A DNA stretch of 64,000 bases from Gammaproteobacteria bacterium (GCA_024742415.1 JANSYN010000012.1:62001-126000), one strand, 5' to 3'. Numbered from the stretch's first letter, positions 40,022 to 49,489 are shown. The notes: a model not told the origin generated them from the letters alone. Made by a program: numbers and translations.

Positions 40022-40408
40022 ATGAAGCAAGCAGATATCGAGTTTCTGGAAGGAGGCAGCTACCTTAGCCTGGCCACCAGGAAACGTTCCGGCGATTGGG
40101 TCCAGACCCCGGTATGGTTTGCGCCAGACCAGGGCAGCTACTACGTTTTCTCGGCCGGAGACGCGGGCAAGGTCAAACGGCTGCGCAATTTCAGCGAGGT
40201 GCGCATTGCACCGTGCACCATGTCGGGAACCCTGACGGGGGAATGGATAGATACCGCTGCCGAAGTGCTGGACGCTCCCGCTCAGGAGACTGCACTACAG
40301 GCGCTACATCGTAAGTACGGTTGGCAGATGCGTATCGCGGATTTCTTTTCCAACCTGACAGGCAAGACCAGGCGCCGCGCCTATATCAGGATTGATCGCC
40401 CGCGCTAG
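40022..40408 (+). CDS. PPOX-class flavin/F420-type split-barrel protein
   Basis: 128 residues, a single split barrel: YLSLATRKRSGDWVQTPVWFAPDQGSYYVFS, then KVKRLRNFSEVRIAPCT and RRRAYIRIDRPR. It matches small proteins annotated as PPOX-class F420-dependent oxidoreductases; in a gammaproteobacterium the cofactor could equally be FMN or heme. aaagg precedes the ATG. Its last 4 bases overlap the end of the gene on the other strand. Confidence 0.8.
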   Translation: MKQADIEFLEGGSYLSLATRKRSGDWVQTPVWFAPDQGSYYVFSAGDAGKVKRLRNFSEVRIAPCTMSGTLTGEWIDTAAEVLDAPAQETALQALHRKYGWQMRIADFFSNLTGKTRRRAYIRIDRPR

Positions 40409-41631
40409 GCGTCCTTGGCGTGCACCGCCCTGAGATCCTCTTTCACCATCTGCAACTGCAGCGTGTAGGCTTCTATGTCTGAGCGCAGCGTGGCATGCTC
40501 GATGGCTCGCTCTATATACTCCTGCGCCTTCCCGGGCTCATTCATCTCTTGATAGGTCAGACCCACTGAATACAGCAGGCGGCTGTCGCTGGGCAGCAAC
40601 TGGAGCGCTCGTTTATAGTAACCGCGCGCCTGCTGCCACTCTTTTTGCCGGGCCGCCTCGTCACCCTTCCATGCATGGTAGTAGGGGTTTTCCTTGCGAT
40701 ACTGCTCTACACGCCGCGCCCACTGCAAGCGCTCTTCCTCACGGCCTTCGAGTCGGTACAGCACCACCAGGTTGTTCATGGCGGAATCATTCCAACGGTC
40801 CAGTTCCAGTGCCTGCAGGTAGCTGCTCTCGGCGTCGGCATGCTGGCCGGCAGATCGATAAACAGCGCCAATATTGACCCAGAGCTGCGCCATCCCTGGG
40901 CTTAGCTGCAAGGCGCGTGTGCTGTGCAGCCAGGCCTGTTCTGTCTGGCCCTCGGCGAGTGCATTCATGGCAATATTGGCGTGGTAGAGCGCACGCGCAT
41001 CGTCATCCGTCAGGCGACGGGACCCGGCAACATCCTCACTCGGGAGCGGCTCGATATCCACCATGAAATGATCGCGCTCGTTGGCATATACCATGACATT
41101 GACGTGCACACGCACCATCACACGCTCGCCCTTGACCGTCCACTGCGGGCGTACTTTCAGCCACTGGAACTGCGCATCCAGCCCGGCCTCTCGGGCCAGG
41201 GCTACAAACAACGTGGCATAGGACAGGCAGTTTGCAGTACCGCGATGAAACACATCGCGCGCGGTACCCTCTGCAGACGCATCGTACTCAATACCAAGGC
41301 TGGCGGAGCCACGCACGGCCTGGTGCAGGCTCATCACGCGAGCGCGGCCGCTGGGAATACCCTGCGTATAGCGCTTGACGAAATCGCGCATAGCCTGATC
41401 GGTGGCCAGCAGGTCGGGTGTGACCACAAGGCCGGGTACTTCTGCAGGGCGAATGACTTTCGCGTCCAGCGTCAGTGGTGACAAAGAGGCAACAGCGCGT
41501 CTGTCCAGCGGGTTCTGGGAGCAGGCCCCCAGGCACAGGGCGACAACAAGCAGGCAACAGCCGCGCATCCACCCGGCCGTTCGAGGGCGGGACGGGTCAA
41601 CAGGCTGATGTGAAACAGGTACCGGTGTCAT
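40405..41631 (-). CDS. Lipoprotein with transglutaminase-like and TPR domains
   Basis: 408 residues. Lipobox LGAC with Cys37 (a start at 41568 would give a more normal 16-residue signal peptide). A transglutaminase-like domain (about 90-200) shows the Cys/His/Asp series in GTANCLSYATLFVALAREAG, VRVHVNVMVY and DHFMVDIEP. Four to five TPR units follow (about 215-390, e.g. AQLWVNIGAVYRSAGQHADAE). ATG 41631 has ggaggg a few bases upstream. The role may be in peptide or cell-wall handling at the envelope. Confidence 0.85.
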   Translation of the reverse strand: MTPVPVSHQPVDPSRPRTAGWMRGCCLLVVALCLGACSQNPLDRRAVASLSPLTLDAKVIRPAEVPGLVVTPDLLATDQAMRDFVKRYTQGIPSGRARVMSLHQAVRGSASLGIEYDASAEGTARDVFHRGTANCLSYATLFVALAREAGLDAQFQWLKVRPQWTVKGERVMVRVHVNVMVYANERDHFMVDIEPLPSEDVAGSRRLTDDDARALYHANIAMNALAEGQTEQAWLHSTRALQLSPGMAQLWVNIGAVYRSAGQHADAESSYLQALELDRWNDSAMNNLVVLYRLEGREEERLQWARRVEQYRKENPYYHAWKGDEAARQKEWQQARGYYKRALQLLPSDSRLLYSVGLTYQEMNEPGKAQEYIERAIEHATLRSDIEAYTLQLQMVKEDLRAVHAKDA

Positions 41632-41754
41632 CTGGCCCTCCACGCTGGCCCAGTATACTCCAGATACGGCAAAATCCTTGATTCAGGTCATTGCTGGCGA
41701 AGGTGTGCACGGGCAGGATTATGCATCGAGGGGTCAACCTAAGGAGCCAATAAC

Positions 41755-41886
41755 ATGACTCAGCATATTCTCGAAACAGATACCGCGGCGGACAAAGCAG
41801 CGATGCGCCAGCTCGGCCTTATCATCTCCGGGTTTTTCGTGTGCACAGCACTGTTGGCACTGGGAGTTGCGCTGGTCGCGGGCTAG
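41755..41886 (+). CDS. Small single-helix membrane protein, 43 residues
   Basis: Too short for routine gene calling but well supported: aaggag lies 9 bases before the ATG, and the product has a polar N-terminus (MTQHILETDTAADKAAMRQ) followed by one membrane helix (LGLIISGFFVCTALLALGVALVAG) that ends at the stop. It sits alone between two minus-strand genes. No homologue is recalled. It could be an accessory subunit or a regulator of a membrane complex. Confidence 0.65.
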   Translation: MTQHILETDTAADKAAMRQLGLIISGFFVCTALLALGVALVAG

Positions 41887-41898
41887 GCCCGCAGCGCG

Positions 41899-42546
41899 TC
41901 AGCCTTCGGTGTGCAGGCCGCACTCGCGCCCGTCCCAGGCCTTGGTAGGGTCGAAGTAGTGTTTACAGGTGGGCAGTTCGTGGGCCTGCATGTATTGCTC
42001 TACATCGGCCTCTGACCAGTAAAAAATGGGGGCTACCTTGATAATGCCCCGGCCGTCCAGCGAGACGATATCGAGCGTTTTGCGGTGTTCGGTTTCGTCC
42101 CTGCGGATACCGGTGAGCCAGATGTCCGGGCTGAACTCTCGCAGTGCCCGCTCGAAAGGCTCGAGCTTGACCTGTCGCGTAAATTCCTGATGACGCTCTT
42201 CTTCGTCCGGTGTGGGGATTCCACCCATAATGGCATTGCGGCGCTCTGAGGTCATTTCAGGGGAGTAAACCGCAAGGTTCAGGTCAAGATCACGAATCAA
42301 CCGCTGCGCCACCACATAGGTGTCCCTGAGGTTATAGCCGGTATCCACCCAAATAGTGGGGACGGCGCGGTCTACCTGACTGACCAGATGCAGCATCACT
42401 GCGGCATTCTTGCCCATGCTCGTAGTCGCTATGGTTTTGCCCCCCTGCGCCAATGCCCAGCGCACAATATCAGTGGCACTGGCGTCTCTCAGGGCTGCAT
42501 TGGCGCTTTCCAGATCTATTTCCAAGGGGCGCTTCCGATCACTCAC
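41899..42546 (-). CDS. cysH: Phosphoadenylyl-sulfate (PAPS) reductase
   Basis: 215 residues. Reduces PAPS to sulfite with thioredoxin. The PP-loop-like core is seen in ATTSMGKNAAVMLHLVSQ, WVDTGYNLRDTYVVA, IWLTGIRRDETEHR and LPTCKHYFDP, and the catalytic Cys209 in ECGLHTEG. The cysteine pairs that bind 4Fe-4S in APS reductases are absent, so the PAPS type is favoured. The GTG start has no clear ribosome site. Confidence 0.9.
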   Translation of the reverse strand: MSDRKRPLEIDLESANAALRDASATDIVRWALAQGGKTIATTSMGKNAAVMLHLVSQVDRAVPTIWVDTGYNLRDTYVVAQRLIRDLDLNLAVYSPEMTSERRNAIMGGIPTPDEEERHQEFTRQVKLEPFERALREFSPDIWLTGIRRDETEHRKTLDIVSLDGRGIIKVAPIFYWSEADVEQYMQAHELPTCKHYFDPTKAWDGRECGLHTEG

Positions 42547-42721
42547 ACAACAAGGCTGAGAACTCTATAGAATCAAAATTAGGGTGACAAATAACTAAGT
42601 GCTATAACGATATTCACCGGCTGCATGCACGGGGCAGGTGCCAAGGCCGGCCGCTGAAGTCACTCAGGGCATCCCGCCCGGGCGATCGGGCCTGCCCACA
42701 TGACCCATGAGCCTGTCCGGG

Positions 42722-43522
42722 CTAGGCGGCCGCTCTGGCAATGGTTGCTTCCAGTTCTGCGTGCAGCTCCAGAAACTGGCCGGTGAGCTTATGGCCCGGC
42801 GCCAGATCGATCAATGGCCTGTGGTCACGATGCGACTCTTTCATTTTCACCGAACTGCTCAGGTAGGTCTCAAGCACAGGCAGCCCCTCGGCCTTGAGCT
42901 CGTTAACCAACTCGGTGGGTAGATTGGCCTGTGAGTTGAACTGATTGATCACGATCCCTTCGACTTCCAGATCAGGGTTGTGGTCTTCCTGTAACTCGCC
43001 CAGGTTGTCCAGCAAGGAGTACAGGCTCTGGCGCGCAAAACTGTCACAATCAAAGGGGATCAACACTGAATCGGCAGCAATCAGAGCAGCGCGCGAATAG
43101 AAATTGAAGTTGGGCGGAGTATCGATGTACACCCTGTCATATTCGTCAGAGAGTTTTTCCAGCGCGTCGCGCAGCTTGTAGATTTTGTAACGGGATTCCA
43201 GTTCTTTTTCCAGTTCCGCAAGCACGGGGCTCGAAGGCAACAGAAAAAGATTTTCGTAGGGGGTGTCCCAGACAAAGGAATCCGGATTCTGGCGCATCTT
43301 GCGCGACCCCACGGTTTGTTTGAACAAACCTGCCACGCCCTGCGCTTCGGCCGGGAAAGCATCCGCGTCAATCTCCCCGACCAGGTAGTGCGTGGTATTA
43401 CCCTGTACGTCGAGGTCAACCACCAGCGTCCGGTACCCCATGGCAGCGCCGATGGCTGCCAGGTTACAGGTAATGCTGGTCTTGCCGACGCCCCCTTTCT
43501 GGTTGAAAACGACACGTTTCAT
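42722..43522 (-). CDS. ParA/MinD-family ATPase, orphan
   Basis: 266 residues. Deviant Walker A with KGGVGKTS (Lys9, Lys14), Walker A' VVDLDVQGN, and VYIDTPPNFNFYSRAAL as Walker B. No parB, no centromere-like repeats and no replication gene are adjacent, so a chromosomal positioning role for some cargo is more likely than plasmid partition. ATG 43522 fits the family start; ATG 43543 is an alternative. Confidence 0.88.
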   Translation of the reverse strand: MKRVVFNQKGGVGKTSITCNLAAIGAAMGYRTLVVDLDVQGNTTHYLVGEIDADAFPAEAQGVAGLFKQTVGSRKMRQNPDSFVWDTPYENLFLLPSSPVLAELEKELESRYKIYKLRDALEKLSDEYDRVYIDTPPNFNFYSRAALIAADSVLIPFDCDSFARQSLYSLLDNLGELQEDHNPDLEVEGIVINQFNSQANLPTELVNELKAEGLPVLETYLSSSVKMKESHRDHRPLIDLAPGHKLTGQFLELHAELEATIARAAA

Positions 43523-43634
43523 AGTGGTCAGTACCTGCATCATCCGATCGCAATTGCGTGTTAGCCAGTTTAATCAATGGCATCGCTGAATGTAAGGCAC
43601 AGGCACTGCGGTGCGTTAAAAAAACCCGCGCCGG

Positions 43635-44792
43635 CTACCAGACACGCTCATACAGGGCAATGATCTCGTCCTTGTCCGGTATGCGCGGGTTGTTGGCGGG
43701 CGAGCCGGAATCCAGCGCCTGTTGCGCCATCACCTCCAGAGCGCCAAACCATGCGCTTTTGTCGATACCATATTCGGCAGGGCCGGGCACGCCGAGATCC
43801 CTCGTCAATTGCCGCAGAGCCACAACCAGTTTGTCGCTGGCCACGCTGTCCGGGTCGGCGGCGTCACACACCCCCATCGCATGGGCACACCGGGCATACC
43901 GCGCAGTAGACTCCGCGACAGACCAGGCGGTTACCTCGGGCAGCAACATGGCATTGCTCAATCCGTGGGGCACATGGAAAGCGGCACCGATCGGGCGACT
44001 CATGCCATGGATCAGCGTTACCGAGGCGTTAGCAAAGGCGATTCCGCCTTGCGTTGCTGCGAGCATCATGGCCTCACGAGCCGCGCGGTTGTCCGGCTCC
44101 GCGCAGGCCGTGCGAATATTCGTGTAAATACTGTGCATCGCCGTCAACGCGATGCTGTCAGTGAACGCGTTGGACTTGCGGCTGACAAAAGCCTCCATGG
44201 CATGGCACAGGCTGTCGATCCCGGTGTCGGCAGTCAATCGATACGGCATGCTCAGCGTCAGTTCGTAATCAACCAGCGCAGCCACGGGCATCAGGCCCAG
44301 CCCCATGCAGAGCATCTTCTCCTGTGTCTGTGTGTCGGTAATCACCGCAACTCGCGTCACCTCGGAACCGGTACCGGCCGTTGTGGGTATGGCAATGACA
44401 GGCAAGCCGCTGTCGGGCCTGGCGGGAACCTTGTGATCACGCATGGCACCACCATTGACAGCCAGCACTGCAACGGCCTTGGCAGTGTCCAGCGAGCTGC
44501 CGCCTCCCAGAGCCACCAGGCAGTCATAGTTGCCGGCGCGTAGCACGTGCAGGGCAGCCTCCACGCTGTCCGTGGTAGGGTCGGGCACACAGTCTGCGAA
44601 TACGCCATACTCTAGCCGGGCCTCTGTGAGCTGCTGCTCGAGCGCCTCAAGATAGCCGCACTGCACCAAAAAGGGATCTGTGATGAACAGCGGCCCTGAC
44701 AGGCCCAGTTCTGCCAGCGTCTGTGCCAGCTCACCGCTGGCCCCGCCCCCCACCCGCAGGATTCGCGGTAAATTGATGTTTGCTACTGCCAT
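43635..44792 (-). CDS. Iron-containing alcohol dehydrogenase
   Basis: 385 residues. NAD-binding GGGSSLDTAKAVAV, PTTAGTGSEVTRVAV and the metal ligands in DTGIDSLCHAMEAFVS and TLIHGMSRPIGAAFHVPHG. These are the group III Fe-ADH motifs. ATG 44792 is chosen by homology; the frame extends to 44828. The substrate is unknown. Confidence 0.93.
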   Translation of the reverse strand: MAVANINLPRILRVGGGASGELAQTLAELGLSGPLFITDPFLVQCGYLEALEQQLTEARLEYGVFADCVPDPTTDSVEAALHVLRAGNYDCLVALGGGSSLDTAKAVAVLAVNGGAMRDHKVPARPDSGLPVIAIPTTAGTGSEVTRVAVITDTQTQEKMLCMGLGLMPVAALVDYELTLSMPYRLTADTGIDSLCHAMEAFVSRKSNAFTDSIALTAMHSIYTNIRTACAEPDNRAAREAMMLAATQGGIAFANASVTLIHGMSRPIGAAFHVPHGLSNAMLLPEVTAWSVAESTARYARCAHAMGVCDAADPDSVASDKLVVALRQLTRDLGVPGPAEYGIDKSAWFGALEVMAQQALDSGSPANNPRIPDKDEIIALYERVW

Positions 44793-44893
44793 TCCCAGCA
44801 AATCCCTCACAGTCAAGACTACACACACCTGTTACCCTGCGCAGGTTAGCACAGCACACAGACTACCCCATCAACCCATGAACGAGATCACCT

Positions 44894-45487
44894 ATGGACA
44901 ACCGGGTTTCACAGGTATTGGCATTCTGGTTTGGCGAACTGGACGCGTCCGGCATGAGCGCTCCCGCTCAGCACAGCCTCTGGTTCAGCAAGAGCGCCGC
45001 CACAGATCACACCATCACTGAACGCTTTGGCCATCTGCTGCGTAGCGCGTTGGCCGGAGAACTCGATCACTGGGCCGGCGACCGCCAAGGTCTGGTGGCG
45101 TTGATTGTTGTGCTCGATCAGTTCAGTCGCAACATCCACCGCGACAGCCCGCAGGCATTCTCCGGTGACAACAAGGCGCTTGCGCTGGCACTGGGGGCCA
45201 TTGCATCGAACGTGCATCGACAGCTACCGACCATGCACCGAGTCTTTCTTTACCTACCGCTGGAGCACAGCGAACAGATACAGATGCAAGAACGCTGTGT
45301 CGCGCTATTTGAGCAGCTGGCGGCCGAACGTGACCAGGACCCACGCTGCGCTGACTATCTGCGCTATGCCGTTGCGCATCGTGACGTTATTGCCAGATTC
45401 GGTCGCTTTCCGCACCGTAATGCCATATTGGGGCGTGCCTCTACAGAGGAGGAAATCCAGCACCTGCAAACCCACGGTGGCTTCTAG
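44894..45487 (+). CDS. DUF924 family protein
   Basis: 197 residues, all-helical. VLAFWFGELD, LWFSKSAATD, LIVVLDQFSRNIHRDSP, FLYLPLEHSE and RFGRFPHRNAILGR are the hallmark motifs of DUF924 (TPR-like fold). The biochemical function of the family is not known. Confidence 0.92.
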   Translation: MDNRVSQVLAFWFGELDASGMSAPAQHSLWFSKSAATDHTITERFGHLLRSALAGELDHWAGDRQGLVALIVVLDQFSRNIHRDSPQAFSGDNKALALALGAIASNVHRQLPTMHRVFLYLPLEHSEQIQMQERCVALFEQLAAERDQDPRCADYLRYAVAHRDVIARFGRFPHRNAILGRASTEEEIQHLQTHGGF

Positions 45488-45528
45488 ACAACGCATGAAG
45501 TAGCTTCCTGACACCTCTGCTGTGACCC

Positions 45529-46113
45529 TCAATCACCGCTCTGTCTCACCTTGCGCAGTGCGTAGTGAGCGGCGGTCATTTCTGCCTCCCACACATCGAA
45601 CGTGCCATTATCCAGGTCATCATAGGCCTGCTTGATCGAATCATTGACCTGCGGGTAGGCGACGTTGTCCCAGGGACACTCGTCGCGCGCAAAGAAGCGC
45701 GCATCCAGCGACTCAACCCCCGCCTGGCATTGCTCCACTGGCACAACGGCCCGGAAGGCGACATAAATCTGGTTGATAAATGTGATGGTGCCAACCATAT
45801 AAAGCTGCAGCTGTTGCGGCGACAGACGTACGCCGGCCTCCTCCCACAGCTCCCTGGCCGACCCCTGCGCCAGCGTCTCGCCCTCTTCAAGAAAGCCCCC
45901 TGGAATCGCCCACTTGCCCTGCTGTGGCTGCAGAGCCCGCTGCACCCAGAGCAGCCGCTTGCCACAGGCAACAAAAGCCGTCACGACGATCATCGGATGA
46001 TCGACAACCCCCTGTGCGCAACGAGCGCAATAGTGCTGGCCGCGAGGCTCGCCGTTGATCACCTGCGCGGTCAGCGGGCCTGCACATTCCGGACAAAAAT
46101 TGAGCTTTGGCAA
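45529..46113 (-). CDS. Nudix hydrolase with N-terminal zinc ribbon
   Basis: 194 residues. A zinc ribbon (FCPEC ... HYCARC) precedes the Nudix domain with a complete Nudix box (GGFLEEGETLAQGSARELWEEAG). Such proteins hydrolyse NDP-X compounds, perhaps ADP-ribose or NADH. No ATG fits; the TTG at 46113 gives MPKLNFCPEC, the expected start. The frame upstream to 46383 is antisense to cinA and unlikely. Confidence 0.88.
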   Translation of the reverse strand: MPKLNFCPECAGPLTAQVINGEPRGQHYCARCAQGVVDHPMIVVTAFVACGKRLLWVQRALQPQQGKWAIPGGFLEEGETLAQGSARELWEEAGVRLSPQQLQLYMVGTITFINQIYVAFRAVVPVEQCQAGVESLDARFFARDECPWDNVAYPQVNDSIKQAYDDLDNGTFDVWEAEMTAAHYALRKVRQSGD

Positions 46114-46267
46114 GATCTTACTCAGCCTGCAGTGACTTTTATTGCATTTATTGCATTTACCGCGCCGTATTTCGAGCTCGGCGCGCGCGGCATCACAATA
46201 CCACTTTGCTTTGTCGAAAGCATTGCAGCTATGCTTGCCTGAATTTTCCAGGAGCCAAGGGGCTGAT

Positions 46268-47566
46268 ATGGGCGGCAGTACGCCAGTGGTGCAATTATTA
46301 CTGACCGGCAATGAGATCATGAGTGGCGACACCATCGACTCCAATTCTGCCCTCATTGCCCAGCGCCTGGGTGCGCTGGACATCGGCGTTCACCGCAAGG
46401 TCACTGTGGGGGATGATCCGGCGCTGCTGCAAACAGAGTTGGCGGCGATGGCAGCCTCATCCGATATTGTGATCGTCAACGGCGGCCTGGGGCCGACCAT
46501 CGACGACCTGACCGCAGAGATCCTGGCCGGCGTGGCGCAGGTACCGCTGGTAGAACATGCCGAGGCCATTGCGCACCTCGAGCGCTGGTGCGCACAGCGC
46601 AACCTCGCCCTGAACGCTGCCAATCGCAAGCAGGCGCTCTTGCCCCAGGGCGCCGGGTTGATCGACAACCCCGTCGGTAGCGCGGTCGGCTTCGAGATGC
46701 AGGTAGGCCGGTGTCGCATAATGTGCACACCGGGCGTACCCAGTGAACTGGACGCGATGATGGAGTTAATCATCAGCGACCTGGCAGGCGCGCTGGAGCA
46801 TCCCGTTGAACGTCGCATCATGCGCCTGCAAACGTTCGGACTGGGTGAATCCACCGCACAGCAAATCATCAGTGATGCAATGCCCGACTGGCCTGAGGAG
46901 GTCGAGCTGGGGTTTCGCGCCGGCGCTCCCCAAATGGAAATCAAGCTCAGTATCAGCACAGCAAGTGCCGAGCCGGCACAGCGTGCCTGTCGCGAGCAAT
47001 TGGATGCGCTTTTCGGCGATCACATTATCGGCGAAGGCGACTGTACATTGGCCGAAAAAATCATCGCATTGCTGCGCGCCCAGGGAGCCACACTGGCTAC
47101 GGCAGAATCCTGTACTGGCGGGCTTATCGCATCGATGCTCACCCGGGTGCCTGGTTCATCCGATGTTTTCCATGCCGGCTTCGTCACCTACGCTGACCAC
47201 ATCAAGGCATCGGTGTTGGGCGTGCAGCCAGCGACACTGGAAGAGCATGGCGCGGTCAGTGAGGCCGTGGTGATCGAAATGGCCAAGGGGGCGTTGGAGC
47301 GAGCCACAGCCGATTATGCCATTGCGGTATCAGGGGTTGCCGGGCCGGGCGGAGGCTCACCGCAAAAGCCTGTCGGCACTGTTTGGCTGGCCTGGGCCAG
47401 CCAGCATGCCGGGCCAACGCAGGTGCACACGCGATGCTTGCACTGGCCGGTTGAACGCAGCCTGTTCCAAACCATGATTGCCGCTGCGGGCCTGGACATG
47501 ATCCGAAGAACCTTGCTGGGTATCGACTCAGAGCCGCGTTACTTTCGCCAGCGTCGGGTCGGCTAA
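46268..47566 (+). CDS. cinA: CinA family protein with C-terminal NMN amidohydrolase domain
   Basis: 432 residues. An N-terminal molybdopterin-binding-like domain (LLLTGNEIMSGDTIDSN, NGGLGPTIDDLTAEI) and a C-terminal PncC domain (ATAESCTGGLIASMLTRVPGSS, AVSGVAGPGGGSPQKPVGTVW). Full-length CinA proteins act in pyridine-nucleotide salvage and repair. ATG 46268 follows aagggg. Confidence 0.93.
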   Translation: MGGSTPVVQLLLTGNEIMSGDTIDSNSALIAQRLGALDIGVHRKVTVGDDPALLQTELAAMAASSDIVIVNGGLGPTIDDLTAEILAGVAQVPLVEHAEAIAHLERWCAQRNLALNAANRKQALLPQGAGLIDNPVGSAVGFEMQVGRCRIMCTPGVPSELDAMMELIISDLAGALEHPVERRIMRLQTFGLGESTAQQIISDAMPDWPEEVELGFRAGAPQMEIKLSISTASAEPAQRACREQLDALFGDHIIGEGDCTLAEKIIALLRAQGATLATAESCTGGLIASMLTRVPGSSDVFHAGFVTYADHIKASVLGVQPATLEEHGAVSEAVVIEMAKGALERATADYAIAVSGVAGPGGGSPQKPVGTVWLAWASQHAGPTQVHTRCLHWPVERSLFQTMIAAAGLDMIRRTLLGIDSEPRYFRQRRVG

Positions 47567-47614
47567 GGCAGTAACGGCGAGCGGGCAATCAACGGGCGGT
47601 TAGACCTGCTTTAC

Positions 47615-48250
47615 TCATGGCTGTAGTTGCTCTATGTGCCAATCCTCTCCCGCGCGGCTGTATACAAAACGATCATGCAGGCGATGTGCGCCGCCCTGCC
47701 AGAACTCCATGCGATCAGGCACCAGCCGGTAACCACCCCAGAAATCCGGGACCGGGACCTCTTTGCCGGCGAACTGCTCACGCACCTGCCGGGCCGCAGA
47801 TTCAAGCTCGCCACGCGAGGCAACAGGGCGGCTCTGCTGCGAGGCCCACGCGGCTATCTGGCTTTCTCGCGGCCGCGAGGCAAAGTACTGGGCAGACTCT
47901 TCCCGGGACACTTTTACCGCTGTGGCGCGCACAATCACCTGGCGATCAAGCGCATTCCATGGAAAGTGCGCCGACACCACGGGCTGAGATTCGATCGCGC
48001 GCGCCTTGCTGCTGGTGTAATTGGTAAAAAAAACAAACCCAGCGGAGCTCACGCCCTTGAGTAGCACGATGCGTTGCGAGGGCAGGCCCTGCTCGTCTAC
48101 ACAAGCCAGGACCATCGCGGTAGGGTCTAGCAGCAACGATTGAGAGGCCTGCTCAAACCACTGCTCAAACTGCCTGATCGGGCAGGCGTCCAATGCGGCC
48201 CGCGACAACCCGCCTGCGGTATATTCTCGTCGAAAATCCTCGTATCGCAC
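47615..48250 (-). CDS. pdxH: Pyridoxamine 5'-phosphate oxidase
   Basis: 211 residues. FMN enzyme making pyridoxal phosphate. MRYEDFRREYTAGGL, QRIVLLKGVSSAGFVFFTNY, SRPRESQIAAWASQQS and the C-terminal RLHDRFVYSR are diagnostic, and it ends WHIEQLQP. The start is a GTG with a ggag site. Confidence 0.96.
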   Translation of the reverse strand: MRYEDFRREYTAGGLSRAALDACPIRQFEQWFEQASQSLLLDPTAMVLACVDEQGLPSQRIVLLKGVSSAGFVFFTNYTSSKARAIESQPVVSAHFPWNALDRQVIVRATAVKVSREESAQYFASRPRESQIAAWASQQSRPVASRGELESAARQVREQFAGKEVPVPDFWGGYRLVPDRMEFWQGGAHRLHDRFVYSRAGEDWHIEQLQP

Positions 48251-48388
48251 GGCTTCTCCGCCTCCTTCATAGCGCAGTCCCTATCATAACACCCACGCCA
48301 TAAGATTGGCCGTACCTGCCCTTGCGATGCGCGCAACCCGAGGCGCAGCGGCGCGCAAAAAAGTGCGCTACAACAGCAGGTATACCCG

Positions 48389-49090
48389 GTGCCAGACACT
48401 GCCAGCAGGGGGACCCAATACCGGGTAAACCTGCTAGGCTATGGCCACGCCTTTATCGAGCACAACCTTGTCGTGGCCGCAAGCAAACCTGCAAAACACC
48501 CGCCAGTCATTCGCAATGGCACATCGGCGGACATTGAAACGCTGGTGACCATCCTCGCGGACGGTTTTGCCAGCGACCCCATGCTGAACTGGGTGATTCC
48601 ACCAGTGAAGCTGTACCGCGATTACTTCAGGCTGTTACTGCAGGAGGTCTACCTGCCGCGTGGCATGGTCCACCTTGAGAACAACGGCAACGCAGCGGCC
48701 CTATGGTTGCCACCCGAAGAGCGCTTTCAGATGGCACCGCGACGCTCGCTTTTGAAACTGGTCTTGCGCCTATTGATGACAGATGGGCTGCGCGGCCTGC
48801 GTCGAATGCGTGAGCAGGGGGCAGTTTTTACCCGACAGCAACCCACTGAACCTCACTACTACCTGCAGTTCCTGAGTTGTCGCAGCGCAAACCAGGGTCA
48901 GGGAATCGGCAGCGCGTTGCTGGACCATGGCACACGCATCTGCGACGAGCGCGGTGTACCTGCCTATCTTGAAAGCTCCAACAGCAAGAACGTGCCGCTG
49001 TACGAGCGATTTGGTTTCGAAGTTATCGCCAGCGAGACGGTCGGTAGGGCCGGCCCAACGGTATGGTTTATGTGGCGGGAATGCCAGTAG
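48389..49090 (+). CDS. GNAT-family N-acetyltransferase
   Basis: 233 residues from a GTG start. The GNAT fold is seen in IRNGTSADIETLVTILADGFASD, the acetyl-CoA-binding QFLSCRSANQGQGIGSALLDH and VPLYERFGFEVIASE. A family with substrate unknown. The N-terminal 40 residues look atypical, so a later start is possible. Confidence 0.85.
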   Translation: MPDTASRGTQYRVNLLGYGHAFIEHNLVVAASKPAKHPPVIRNGTSADIETLVTILADGFASDPMLNWVIPPVKLYRDYFRLLLQEVYLPRGMVHLENNGNAAALWLPPEERFQMAPRRSLLKLVLRLLMTDGLRGLRRMREQGAVFTRQQPTEPHYYLQFLSCRSANQGQGIGSALLDHGTRICDERGVPAYLESSNSKNVPLYERFGFEVIASETVGRAGPTVWFMWRECQ

Positions 49091-49096
49091 GCCGAC

Positions 49097-49396
49097 CTAG
49101 TCCCTAGTGCTGGGAAACACCGGCGCGCGCTGCATGCGCAGGGGGATCTGCGGGAACGGATAAAAGTCCCGCCAGTCGTCGCCGAAGCTCTGGGCCAGGG
49201 TGGTTTTGCACACGGCACTGTAAGACTGGTTAAGTAACTGATCGAGCGACTGCTGGTCTGCAACACCCGCCAGCACGGCAGCCTCCAGCAGTCCCTCAGT
49301 ACGCAGCAAGGTCGCCGGAGCGACGTCGTCGCCGGCATGCAATGTCCGGTACATCTGCTCCAGACGCCGGATAATCTCCGCCTGTAATTCGTTCAC
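49097..49396 (-). CDS. Hypothetical helical protein, 99 residues
   Basis: Not recognised. Helical (ELQAEIIRRLEQMYRTL, LLEAAVLAGVADQQSLDQLL) with a conserved-looking aromatic patch near the end (SFGDDWRDFYPFPQIPL). A strong ribosome site, ggagg, stands 5 bases before the GTG. The gene ends 6 bases from the GNAT stop on the other strand. Confidence 0.72.
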   Translation of the reverse strand: MNELQAEIIRRLEQMYRTLHAGDDVAPATLLRTEGLLEAAVLAGVADQQSLDQLLNQSYSAVCKTTLAQSFGDDWRDFYPFPQIPLRMQRAPVFPSTRD

Positions 49397-49489
49397 CTGG
49401 GCCTCCGTTGCGTATTCCCGCCCGGGAGTATGCGCTGCGCTGTAAAACAGTTAAAGTCTCAGATCACTTCGCAAAGGACGTTTTGATTC

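Noticed and set aside
42722..43522. Plasmid or prophage partition region
   Set aside because: No parB, replication, integrase or phage genes nearby; neighbours are ordinary metabolic genes.
46114..46383. N-terminal extension of the Nudix protein
   Set aside because: It covers the cinA start region antisense; the zinc-ribbon start MPKLNFCPEC at 46113 is the expected N-terminus.
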